In this document: in pieces, positions 1 through 5,767 of the stretch
Layout: every line of letters starts with the position of its first letter
Numbering within the stretch: position 1 is the stretch's first letter
Assembly: GCA_947073895.1 (NCBI GenBank)
Contig: CAMTNN010000072.1
Coordinates: 1 to 7,306 of the forward strand
Length of the DNA: 7,306 nt
Reading direction: 5' to 3'
From: an uncultured cyanobacterium
GTDB lineage: Bacteria; Cyanobacteriota; Vampirovibrionia; Gastranaerophilales; Gastranaerophilaceae
Notes under the pieces: model-generated
What the model saw: the letters and a program-made list of their open reading frames with translations, nothing else
What the model was told of the DNA's origin: nothing
Database searches by the model: none
Translations under genes and position numbers: made by a program

Positions 1-256
1 CTACTAAAATTATATCATTCGTTTTGTCAGAACAAATTTCTTCTAGTGATAAATATTCAGCCCCGCTAATTTGTTCCGGTTTAGACGCATAAGCGTATTT
101 TGGCTTAAATTTTGTAATTTGTTCGTTTAATAACTCAATATTTGAACCGCCTGCAAGTGAAATGATTTCAAACTTATCAGACAATTTTTCTATAACTTCC
201 AGAGCCTGTCGCCCTATTGAACCGGTTGAACCGAGTATGCTAATTCTTCTTTTCAT
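1..256 (-). CDS. dxr: 1-deoxy-D-xylulose 5-phosphate reductoisomerase, N-terminal part (cut by window edge)
   Basis: Only the first 85 codons are present; the gene runs off the left edge. The protein begins [15 protein letters not shown], the typical Dxr start with a glycine-rich GSTGSIG NADPH-binding loop at residues 9-15. A Rossmann-type pattern follows ([10 protein letters not shown] helix, then [11 protein letters not shown] at about residues 29-39), which also fits the family. Dxr (IspC) is a cytosolic enzyme that converts 1-deoxy-D-xylulose 5-phosphate to 2-C-methyl-D-erythritol 4-phosphate with NADPH, the committed step of the MEP isoprenoid pathway. The metal-binding and catalytic residues lie outside the window. 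The ATG at 254-256 is chosen because the family motif begins a few residues after it. No Shine-Dalgarno sequence precedes it; instead a TATAAT hexamer sits six bases upstream, suggesting a leaderless transcript. It is divergent from pabB. Confidence 0.93.
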   Translation of the reverse strand, partial: MKRRISILGSTGSIGRQALEVIEKLSDKFEIISLAGGSNIELLNEQITKFKPKYAYASKPEQISGAEYLSLEEICSDKTNDIILV

Positions 257-262
257 ATTTTT

Positions 263-268
263 ATTATA
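263..268 (-). promoter_or_regulatory. -10 element of dxr, placed for a leaderless mRNA
   Basis: On the minus strand a perfect TATAAT is followed by AAAAAT and then the dxr ATG. A start point six to seven bases downstream of the hexamer would fall on the start codon. No clear -35 hexamer is seen at the usual distance. The placement is read directly from the sequence; its use as a promoter is inferred. Confidence 0.5.
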
Positions 269-302
269 GTACAAATAAATCGCAATCTGACTGTTTTCAT
301 TA

Positions 303-308
303 TAAAAT
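303..308 (+). promoter_or_regulatory. -10 element of the pabB-pabA operon, placed for a leaderless mRNA
   Basis: TAAAAT followed by six bases (CTTACT) and the pabB ATG at 315. An overlapping TATAAA at 301-306 is an alternative register. No Shine-Dalgarno sequence and no convincing -35 box are visible. The spacing is the same as at dxr and ruvC. The dxr and pabB -10 elements are back to back within a 58-base gap. Confidence 0.48.
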
Positions 309-314
309 CTTACT

Positions 315-1853
315 ATGCAGATTTATTCTTCAAAAATATTTGAAAATCCTATTGATATAATTGAAGCAAGCGGAGATTTAAGAGAAGCTTTTCGTAAAAT
401 TGAATATTACAGGGGTAAATATTATCTTCTAGGATTTATTAACTATGATTTTAATTATCTGTATTTTGAAGTATTCGAGGGATTTAGACCTTATACAGCG
501 AGTTCTCCTAAAAAATTGGGTACAATTCTAAAAAATAGGATTTCTAAAGAGAAATACTTATCTGATATTGAGCAGATTAAAAAGTATATTAAAAAAGGGA
601 TTACATACGAGGTAAACTATACTTATCCTATTGATGTAAAAACAAATCTGGATGGGCTTGAACTGTATGAGTCAATTTTAGATAAACAAAGAACTCCTTA
701 CAATGCGTTTATGCAAACTCCTCAATTTAATATTCTTTCTTTTTCTCCGGAATTATTTTTTAAACTCAAAGGTCGTAAAATTACAACAAAACCAATGAAA
801 GGAACTGCACCAAAAGGAGAAAATGCAGAAGAAAACCGTCAGCAAAAGGAGTTTTTGTATAATGATATTAAGAATCGCGCCGAAAATATTATGATAGTTG
901 ATCTTCTCAGAAATGATTTGGGAAGGATTTCAAAAACAGGCAGCGTTAATGTTTCGAAGTTGTTTGAAATTGAAGAATATCCAACTGTTTTTCAAATGAT
1001 TTCTGAGATAGAAAGTGAGTTAGAAGAAAATATTGTGCTTTATGATATATTTAAAGCGATTTTCCCTTGTGGTTCAATCACCGGTGCTCCGAAAGTGTCT
1101 ACAATGAGGATAATTAAAGAGCTGGAACCTTATAATAGGAATGTTTATTGCGGTGCAATAGGGCTAATTTCTCCAGATGAATGTGAATTCAGTGTCCCGA
1201 TAAGAATTCTTTACGGTAAAGACTATAACTACACGTATCACGCAGGTGGGGCTATTGTTTGGGATTCAGATTCAGAGGATGAGTGGGAAGAGACAATTAT
1301 AAAATCAAAAATTATAAATGCAGATTTTTCATTAATAGAAACTGCAGTTGATTCATGGGAAAAACATGTGTCTAGAATGAAGAAATCAGCTGAAGAATTA
1401 GGGTTTATTTGGAATCCTGAAATTGATGATTTACAAATCCCGCCTGGAAAAATTCTACGGGCAGAACTATTTAAAAACGGTGATTATGAAGTTCAAATAA
1501 AAGAAATTGATAAAATAACATCAAATAAAATTAAAATAGAAGGCACTGTTAACTCCAAAAATCCGTTTTTATACCATAAAACCAGCCTTAGAACAACTAA
1601 ACCAAAGGATTGTTTTGATATTATAAGGACTAACGAACGTGGTGAAATAACGGAAGGTATTTTTACTAACATAATGATAGAAAAAGACGGAGCCCGTTAC
1701 ACACCTCCAGTGTCATCAGGACTGCTTAATGGAACATATAGGCAGGAGCTGAACATATTGGAGAAGGTGCTTTACCCAAAAGACTTAGAAGAAGCTGACA
1801 GAATCTTTTGCTATAATTCAGTACGGAAGCTTGTTGAGGTAGAACTATGTTAA
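315..1853 (+). CDS. pabB: Fused aminodeoxychorismate synthase component I / aminodeoxychorismate lyase (PabB-PabC)
   Basis: 512-residue bifunctional enzyme of p-aminobenzoate (folate) synthesis. Residues about 1-330 form the chorismate-binding domain, with YEVNYT (98-103), SPELF (144-148), PMKGT (160-164), [15 protein letters not shown] (187-201) and [11 protein letters not shown] (250-260). The Lys at 162 in PMKGT is the residue that distinguishes PabB from anthranilate synthase TrpE, which has Ala there. Residues about 335-512 match aminotransferase class [25 protein letters not shown] with the probable PLP lysine K422, ITEGIFTN with E447, and [17 protein letters not shown]. The first domain would use PabA-derived ammonia to make 4-amino-4-deoxychorismate; the second would release pyruvate to give p-aminobenzoate. 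At roughly 180 residues the lyase domain looks shorter than typical free-standing PabC. The stop overlaps pabA by seven bases, so the two are translationally coupled. Confidence 0.92.
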   Translation: MQIYSSKIFENPIDIIEASGDLREAFRKIEYYRGKYYLLGFINYDFNYLYFEVFEGFRPYTASSPKKLGTILKNRISKEKYLSDIEQIKKYIKKGITYEVNYTYPIDVKTNLDGLELYESILDKQRTPYNAFMQTPQFNILSFSPELFFKLKGRKITTKPMKGTAPKGENAEENRQQKEFLYNDIKNRAENIMIVDLLRNDLGRISKTGSVNVSKLFEIEEYPTVFQMISEIESELEENIVLYDIFKAIFPCGSITGAPKVSTMRIIKELEPYNRNVYCGAIGLISPDECEFSVPIRILYGKDYNYTYHAGGAIVWDSDSEDEWEETIIKSKIINADFSLIETAVDSWEKHVSRMKKSAEELGFIWNPEIDDLQIPPGKILRAELFKNGDYEVQIKEIDKITSNKIKIEGTVNSKNPFLYHKTSLRTTKPKDCFDIIRTNERGEITEGIFTNIMIEKDGARYTPPVSSGLLNGTYRQELNILEKVLYPKDLEEADRIFCYNSVRKLVEVELC

Positions 1854-2401
1854 TTATTGATAACTACGATTCATTTACATATAACATAGTCCAATATGTA
1901 AAAATACTCGGTACAGAGCCTCTTGTAATTAACAATGATGAGCTTTCATTGAATGATATTAAAAAATTATCTTTTTCAAAAGTTATTCTTTCTCCGGGAT
2001 GGGGAAATCCGGATAATTCAGGTGTTACAATGGAAGTTATTGATTATTATCAAGATAAACTTCCTATTTTGGGTATCTGTTTGGGCATGCAATGTATTGC
2101 AAAATATTATGGGGCAGCAATAATTGAGGCAAAAGAACCTTGTCATGGTAAAGTTTCACAAATATTCTTTGAGGAAGATTATCAGCTCTTTAAAGGTCTA
2201 AAGCAAGGATTTGAAGCTACTAGATATCACTCACTACAGGTTTCTAACCATAGTACACCGATTGAAATAACAGCATGGACACAAGATAAGATTCCAATGG
2301 CTCTAAAAATAAAAAATAAAGAGATATATGGTGTTCAATTTCATCCGGAATCTATTCTGACTCAAAATGGTTTAGAAATATTTAGAAATTTTATACAATA
2401 A
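1847..2401 (+). CDS. pabA: Aminodeoxychorismate synthase component II, class I glutamine amidotransferase (PabA)
   Basis: 184 residues, normal for a PabA/TrpG glutaminase. It begins [16 protein letters not shown], the family signature, and carries the catalytic triad: Cys78 in GICLGMQC, and His166 and Glu168 in YGVQFHPES. YHSL (127-130) is also typical. It hydrolyses glutamine and channels ammonia to the PabB domain encoded just upstream. PabA and TrpG cannot be separated by sequence alone; the overlap with the PabB-PabC gene argues for PabA, and a shared role in tryptophan synthesis remains possible. A GAGGT ribosome binding site at 1836-1840, inside the end of pabB, precedes the ATG by six bases. 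The oxyanion-loop segment reads SPGWG rather than the usual SPGPG. The gene ends five bases before the convergent tRNA-Lys. Confidence 0.93.
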   Translation: MLIIDNYDSFTYNIVQYVKILGTEPLVINNDELSLNDIKKLSFSKVILSPGWGNPDNSGVTMEVIDYYQDKLPILGICLGMQCIAKYYGAAIIEAKEPCHGKVSQIFFEEDYQLFKGLKQGFEATRYHSLQVSNHSTPIEITAWTQDKIPMALKIKNKEIYGVQFHPESILTQNGLEIFRNFIQ

Positions 2402-2406
2402 AAAAT

Positions 2407-2479
2407 TGCGCTTGGCGCGATTCGAACGCGCGACCTATCCCTTAAAAGGGGAGTGCTCTACCTGCTGAGCTACAAGCGC
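2407..2479 (-). tRNA. tRNA-Lys (anticodon UUU)
   Basis: A full cloverleaf of 73 bases folds on the minus strand. The acceptor stem is GCGCTTG/CAAGCGC (seven pairs), with T8 A9, D-stem GCTC/GAGC, anticodon loop CTTTTAA with TTT at 34-36, a five-base variable loop AGGTC, T-arm GCGCG-TTCGAAT-CGCGC, and discriminator A73. CCA is not encoded and would be added enzymatically. The outermost anticodon-stem pair is C27-U43, a mismatch; the other four pairs are good. It is convergent with pabA and lies downstream of the TOPRIM gene on the same strand. Confidence 0.96.
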
Positions 2480-2551
2480 AAATTTTATAAAATTTGTAAA
2501 AACTATTTAATTTTCAGCTATCTTCGAGGTCTTAACCTGACCACAAGAACT

Positions 2552-2580
2552 ATATTATCAAGAACAAATTATACTGTCAA
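2552..2580 (-). promoter_or_regulatory. Possible promoter for tRNA-Lys
   Basis: On the minus strand a perfect TTGACA (2575-2580), overlapping the last codons of the TOPRIM gene, is followed after 17 bases by TAATAT (2552-2557). A shifted GATAAT with a 15-base spacer is the alternative -10. This would give a leader of about 60 bases before the mature tRNA-Lys, removed by RNase P. Read-through from the TOPRIM gene is also possible. Confidence 0.42.
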
Positions 2581-3546
2581 GGGTTTATTTTTAAAATTTA
2601 TTTCTTTAATTATTTCAGCTATTTCAGATGATATATCTGATGATTCTGATATTTTTTCACGAACAAGCTTCGCAAATTCAGCTTTTTTAAACTCATGCAA
2701 ACCTTTTGTTTTAAAAATATCCTCTAAAACCTTTGCAGTTGGTAAATCTACTGATAAATCCTGTTCAGTTATTGATAGAAAGTTTTCGAAATGAGAGTTA
2801 ACAGTCTTTATGATAAGAGATTTCGGCAGTAAATCTTCAAATTCACCGCATGATACAAGGTGAATTCTGTCAATTTCTCGTAGTCTTGGCTCAATTTGTC
2901 GGATGTTTTCTTCCGCGTCTCTGTCTAATAATACAAAAATAGGGAGTTTAACCTCCTGAGAGAGCTTATAATACATTTTAACTACCTGATTTTTACCGCC
3001 GGCAGCAATAATTTGATATCCTTCTGCATAGAAATCATGGCCTAAAAAGCGTGAAAATGCAGGCAGAAGTATTTCTTCCGTTATTCCTTCTACCAATATA
3101 ATCTTTTCCAATGGATATTTTAATAAATGAGTCATGCGCATGCTTGTTTGCTGCTTATTATTAAATATAGTCTTAAGCCATTTTAGGTTTACAGGACAGT
3201 CCTCTGGTATTAACTTAATCGCTTCTGTATAATTAATATCATTATTTAGCAGTTTTTGCGTTTCAACATCATTAATAAATACACTATTCTCAAATTCTGC
3301 AAGCTTAGTATTAATCGTTTTATCATTATTTTGATTAAAGCTGGAATTAAATATTTCACTTACCATTTTTGTAATAAGCGAAAAATCCATTGTTGCCATG
3401 TCTGTTTTCTTTAACTTAGGTTCAATGAGAGAAGATATTAATATATCCGTGTACACTCTTAAATACTTTTCTTTTGTATTTTTAAACCTTGTTAATCTAT
3501 CTAAAGATATAATTATTTGCTCTTTTGTTAACTTTTTGAACTTCAT
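2569..3546 (-). CDS. Stand-alone OLD-like TOPRIM domain protein, function unknown
   Basis: 325 residues. The C-terminal half carries a TOPRIM fold: ILVEGITEE (150-158, with the conserved acidic E153), AAGGKNQVVKMY (181-192), FVLLDRDAEE with the DxD pair D208/D210 (204-213), then CGEFEDLLP (233-241). This order of motifs matches the nuclease half of OLD-family (overcoming lysogenization defect) proteins, which use these acidic residues to hold Mg2+. OLD proteins normally have an N-terminal ABC-type ATPase. Here residues 1-140 have no Walker A or B motif and look helical and lysine-rich, so this is a TOPRIM protein without the ATPase. It may act on nucleic acid, but the target is unknown; repair, phage defence or RNA processing are all guesses. 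No Shine-Dalgarno precedes the ATG; TAAAAT lies eight bases upstream. It is divergent from the 275-residue helical protein gene and followed by tRNA-Lys. Confidence 0.8.
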   Translation of the reverse strand: MKFKKLTKEQIIISLDRLTRFKNTKEKYLRVYTDILISSLIEPKLKKTDMATMDFSLITKMVSEIFNSSFNQNNDKTINTKLAEFENSVFINDVETQKLLNNDINYTEAIKLIPEDCPVNLKWLKTIFNNKQQTSMRMTHLLKYPLEKIILVEGITEEILLPAFSRFLGHDFYAEGYQIIAAGGKNQVVKMYYKLSQEVKLPIFVLLDRDAEENIRQIEPRLREIDRIHLVSCGEFEDLLPKSLIIKTVNSHFENFLSITEQDLSVDLPTAKVLEDIFKTKGLHEFKKAEFAKLVREKISESSDISSEIAEIIKEINFKNKPLTV

Positions 3547-3554
3547 TTATATAT

Positions 3555-3560
3555 ATTTTA
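3555..3560 (-). promoter_or_regulatory. -10-like element of the TOPRIM gene
   Basis: TAAAAT on the minus strand, eight bases before the ATG at 3544-3546, overlapping TATAAA at 3557-3562. No Shine-Dalgarno is present, so the message may be leaderless or nearly so. The surroundings are almost pure A/T, so the assignment is weaker than for dxr, pabB and ruvC. Confidence 0.35.
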
Positions 3561-3564
3561 TAAT

Positions 3565-3583
3565 TTTTTGTAAAATTTTGCAA
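3565..3583 (+). repeat. Direct repeat copy 1 in the divergent control region
   Basis: TTTTTGTAAAATTTTGCAA, matched 17 of 19 positions by the copy at 3643-3661, with starts 78 bases apart. It overlaps the promoter zone of the minus-strand TOPRIM gene. The region is A/T-rich, so some similarity is expected by chance, but a 19-base near-match with retained G and C positions is worth noting as a possible protein-binding site. Confidence 0.5.
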
Positions 3584-3606
3584 ATCGCTGCAATTCAATT
3601 ATATAT

Positions 3607-3619
3607 ACTCTTATAGAGT
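3607..3619. repeat. Inverted repeat, operator-like
   Basis: ACTCT-TAT-AGAGT, a perfect 5-base inverted repeat with a three-base centre. It is flanked by TATATAC (3602-3608) and GTATATA (3622-3628), which are themselves complementary. A related AGAGTATA lies at 3715-3722, next to the plus-strand gene. It is placed midway between two divergent genes, so a regulator site is plausible, but this is inferred. Confidence 0.4.
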
Positions 3620-3642
3620 TTGTATATACTTTTTATTTAACC

Positions 3643-3661
3643 TTTTTGTAAAGTTTTGTAA
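3643..3661 (+). repeat. Direct repeat copy 2 in the divergent control region
   Basis: TTTTTGTAAAGTTTTGTAA, differing from copy 1 at two positions. Its right end runs into a perfect palindrome, TTTTGT-A-ACAAAA, at 3654-3666, followed by AGAG-C-CTCT at 3666-3674. These short symmetries are typical of dimeric regulator sites, though no known regulator consensus is recognised. Confidence 0.5.
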
Positions 3662-3718
3662 CAAAAGAGCCTCTGTTGTGCAATTTTACGTTTTGAATAT
3701 ACTTTATATATACAAGAG

Positions 3719-3724
3719 TATAAA
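3719..3724 (+). promoter_or_regulatory. Probable -10 element of the 275-residue protein gene
   Basis: TATAAA, followed by a leader of about 15 bases holding a GGAGA ribosome binding site (3730-3734) 11 bases before the ATG at 3746. An alternative -10 is TATACA at 3709-3714 with TTTACG at 3685-3690 as a -35, spacing 18. Unlike its divergent partner this gene would have a normal leader and Shine-Dalgarno. Confidence 0.4.
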
Positions 3725-3745
3725 AAATCGGAGACAGTACAAAAA

Positions 3746-4573
3746 ATGGCACTTCTGTTAGCAATGTATCAAAAAATGAGATTGATTCGAGAAAAGAATC
3801 AACTTGTGCTTGATCAAACCAAGGTATCAAGCAAGCTAACACGCGTGCAAAAGAACATTGAACGAGTCCAGAAAAGATATACAAGTTTATTCGCAAATTT
3901 AGATTCACAAGCAAAATTAATGCAATCACAAGCAAAAGTCGGAATTCAAAGTATGTTCGGCTTAGGCACAGGAAGTGTTGATGTATTTAATAGCTATAAT
4001 GGAATGAATCAATTTGTATTAAATAACGCAGCAGGACTTTGCACACAAGGTACAAGCCTAGGTAGAGATGCTGACGGTAATCCATTGGCTACTGTAAATA
4101 TGGATGGAAACCGATTCCAAGAATTGTACCAAATTTATATGCAAAATAATGGTTCTTTCCCTGTTGAATATGATGAAACTGATGGAACCAAAACTCCAAG
4201 AAAAGAAGAAAACGCATACTTTGGAAAAGAAATGCCTGTATATCAAAATGGTATCAAACCGGAAGAAGTTGCACTATTCCAAATGGCATTACAACAAGCA
4301 AAATCAAATCAGCAACAAGCGCAATATATGGCGCAAACAATGACTACAAACTACGAATCAAATGTATCAATTTGGCTCGATGCACAAAAATCAGCATTGG
4401 AAGCAGAACAGGATGCAATGCTTGAACCTCTTAACTACGAAGAAACAATGCTTGAGTTGGAAAAAGAACAAAAAGACACAAGACTTTCAAGAATCAACGA
4501 AGAAATCGAAACATACAAACAACTTGTTTCCCAAGAAGTCAAGAACTCAACTCCAACATTCGGTCTCGGCTAA
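3746..4573 (+). CDS. Helical, coiled-coil protein of unknown function
   Basis: 275 residues; not matched to a named family. The N-terminal 65 residues are a strongly helical, basic stretch (MRLIREKNQ... to LDSQAKLMQSQAK). Residues about 70-170 are Gly/Asn-rich and less regular. Residues about 172-268 are helical again, Gln/Met/Glu-rich and likely coiled coil (ALEAEQDAML, TMLELEKEQKD, RINEEIETYKQL). FGLG occurs at 71-74 and again as the last four residues (272-275). There is one Cys (C99) and one Trp (W210). No signal peptide or membrane segment is seen. Helix-disordered core-helix layouts occur in secreted filament or translocator proteins, but that is only an analogy. Codon use leans strongly to A-ending codons (CAA for Gln, GCA, ACA). 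With the GGAGA site and the strong terminator this suggests high expression. I recall similar proteins in Gastranaerophilales genomes, unverified here. Confidence 0.8.
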   Translation: MALLLAMYQKMRLIREKNQLVLDQTKVSSKLTRVQKNIERVQKRYTSLFANLDSQAKLMQSQAKVGIQSMFGLGTGSVDVFNSYNGMNQFVLNNAAGLCTQGTSLGRDADGNPLATVNMDGNRFQELYQIYMQNNGSFPVEYDETDGTKTPRKEENAYFGKEMPVYQNGIKPEEVALFQMALQQAKSNQQQAQYMAQTMTTNYESNVSIWLDAQKSALEAEQDAMLEPLNYEETMLELEKEQKDTRLSRINEEIETYKQLVSQEVKNSTPTFGLG

Positions 4574-4592
4574 TAATCATTATCTTGATAAC

Positions 4593-4622
4593 AAAAGAAC
4601 CGCCTCAAAAGGCGGTTCTTTT
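4593..4622. terminator. Bidirectional rho-independent terminator
   Basis: A 13-base stem, AAAAGAACCGCCT / AGGCGGTTCTTTT, with a CAAA loop. The central GC-rich part is flanked by A on the left and T on the right, so a T-tract follows the stem on both strands. It begins 20 bases after the stop of the 275-residue protein gene and lies four bases beyond the stop of the convergent COG3580-like gene, so it probably ends both transcripts. Confidence 0.93.
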
Positions 4623-4626
4623 AGTT

Positions 4627-5694
4627 TTAATGTACATTTTCCATTATATTAGTTTGCGGAATATAATTATATTCGCCGACTTCCATTTTCAATTTAGAAC
4701 GTTTTTTGCGGAAAAGCATATCAATAAACGCTTCCAATCTAGTGATAAAGCCGGCTTCCCCTGTATGTTCATCAATTGTTAATGAAAGAATAGGCTTACC
4801 TGCTTCTTTTGCTTTGCGTGTTATACGTTCAATCATCAAAGAATCAGGGCCACACCCAAAAGCATTAAGTGTAATTATACCGTCAATTTTATTATCTTTA
4901 ATATAATGACCTGCTGTTCCTGTCATTTCATGCTCATTTGCCCAGTATTTGTTCTGCCCTAATGAAGCAATACCTTCATCCATCTGCTCATCAGTTAATT
5001 GAAGCGATGTAAATACATTAACATCCATTTTCTCGAGTTTTTCAAATATCTTCATACAAGCTCGCTCATCATAGATATTATAACCATGAGAAACAAGCGC
5101 AACATTGATTGGTTTCGAGTTTTCCACTGTTTCAATAAGAACTTTGCCATCAAGTGCATAATGCAAAGCTTTCTTGTATGGTATACCTGAGCGCATCATT
5201 ACCAAAAAGTTATTATAAACTTTCCAACCTTGTTTAGAAGCTTTCTTTATCTCTTCTGCATCAGTTATTCCAAAAGGTTTAACAGAATCAGCTAAGAACG
5301 AATATAAGCCTTGATTTTTAGCCGATTTATCAAGAGTTGCTTCAATAAGACTAAAATCACCTTTTACAACGTTTCTAACCAAATCAGGAAGTCCTCTGAT
5401 TTTAGAACAGTTATAAATTTTAGGTGCAATTGACTGAAGGGAAGGAACAAAAATATTTTTAACCCCTTTTTTATTAATAAGATTAAGAATATGCCCTAAA
5501 TATATTTTTATCGGAAGACAAGTTTCCGTAACTACAAGGCTTGAACCTTCTGACATGGTTTGTTTTGTAGTAGGATCTGATAATACAATTTTGAATCCTA
5601 ATGCATTAAAAAAACCGTACCAGAACGGATAATTGTTGTAATAAGACATTCCACGCGGAATTCCGATAACTAAATCTTGTTTGTTTACAGCCAT
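4627..5694 (-). CDS. 2-hydroxyacyl-CoA dehydratase / CoA-protein activase-like protein (HgdB/COG3580 type)
   Basis: 355 residues. The start VIGIPRGMSYYNNYPFWYGFFNALGF, then VVTETCLPIKIYLGHI (54-69), resembles the DUF2229 domain found in predicted CoA-protein activases related to the 2-hydroxyglutaryl-CoA dehydratase family. Four cysteines in conserved-looking settings (C59, C96 in YNCSKIRG, C213 in ERACMKIF, C281 in NAFGCGPDS) are candidates to hold an iron-sulfur cluster. SLTIDEHTGEAGFITRLEAFIDML (304-327) is a typical C-terminal motif of the group. The true substrate is unknown; neither an ATPase activator (HgdC/BadF-like) nor dehydratase subunits are in the window, so a classical amino-acid fermentation role is not supported by context. 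An AAGGAAA site (5701-5707) precedes the ATG by six bases. It shares a terminator with the convergent 275-residue protein gene and is divergent from ruvC. Confidence 0.82.
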   Translation of the reverse strand: MAVNKQDLVIGIPRGMSYYNNYPFWYGFFNALGFKIVLSDPTTKQTMSEGSSLVVTETCLPIKIYLGHILNLINKKGVKNIFVPSLQSIAPKIYNCSKIRGLPDLVRNVVKGDFSLIEATLDKSAKNQGLYSFLADSVKPFGITDAEEIKKASKQGWKVYNNFLVMMRSGIPYKKALHYALDGKVLIETVENSKPINVALVSHGYNIYDERACMKIFEKLEKMDVNVFTSLQLTDEQMDEGIASLGQNKYWANEHEMTGTAGHYIKDNKIDGIITLNAFGCGPDSLMIERITRKAKEAGKPILSLTIDEHTGEAGFITRLEAFIDMLFRKKRSKLKMEVGEYNYIPQTNIMENVH

Positions 5695-5715
5695 TTATAT
5701 TTTCCTTAAAAATCG

Positions 5716-5723
5716 ATTTTACA
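5716..5723 (-). promoter_or_regulatory. Extended -10 promoter of the COG3580-like gene
   Basis: TGTAAAAT on the minus strand, an extended -10. It would start transcription about 14 to 15 bases before the ATG and so include the AAGGAAA ribosome binding site in the leader. No good -35 box is apparent. Confidence 0.4.
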
Positions 5724-5755
5724 GCAATATCATACCACAAACAACAGAATTATGT

Positions 5756-5761
5756 TACAAT
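5756..5761 (+). promoter_or_regulatory. -10 element of ruvC, placed for a leaderless mRNA
   Basis: TACAAT followed by TCAACT and the ruvC ATG at 5768: again exactly six bases. No Shine-Dalgarno sequence is present and no -35 box is clear. The repeat of this spacing at dxr and pabB makes the assignment more credible than the hexamer alone would. Confidence 0.48.
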
Positions 5762-5767
5762 TCAACT

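Noticed and set aside
2516..2550. Possible structured RNA upstream of tRNA-Lys, with short complementary pieces (AGGT/ACCT and GGTC/GACC)
   Set aside because: The two pairings are only four bases each and mutually exclusive; there is no stable hairpin, T-tract or second tRNA fold.
2453..2794. Plus-strand open frame of 113 codons
   Set aside because: It starts inside the antisense of tRNA-Lys and runs antisense to the 3' part of the TOPRIM gene; it has no ribosome binding site and a low-complexity Ser/Ile/Phe composition.
3547..3745. Replication origin near dnaA or in the repeat-rich gap
   Set aside because: No TTATNCACA-type DnaA box was seen in the window, and the gap is about 2.6 kb from dnaA; the repeats do not resemble DnaA boxes. 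The origin may lie outside the window.
3633..3935. Minus-strand open frame of 100 codons with hydrophobic segments
   Set aside because: It is antisense to the helical N-terminus of the 275-residue protein gene and covers its promoter. The hydrophobic look is a by-product of reading the opposite strand of Lys/Gln-rich codons.
4104..4652. Plus-strand frames within and past the 275-residue protein gene
   Set aside because: They are shadows in another frame, rich in Lys/Gln/Asn, lack ribosome binding sites, and the last runs through the terminator.
5681..5767. Longer N-terminus for RuvC
   Set aside because: The extra 29 codons cross the promoter region and overlap the divergent gene; the family begins at MKILGIDPG, and the TACAAT box lies within the extension.
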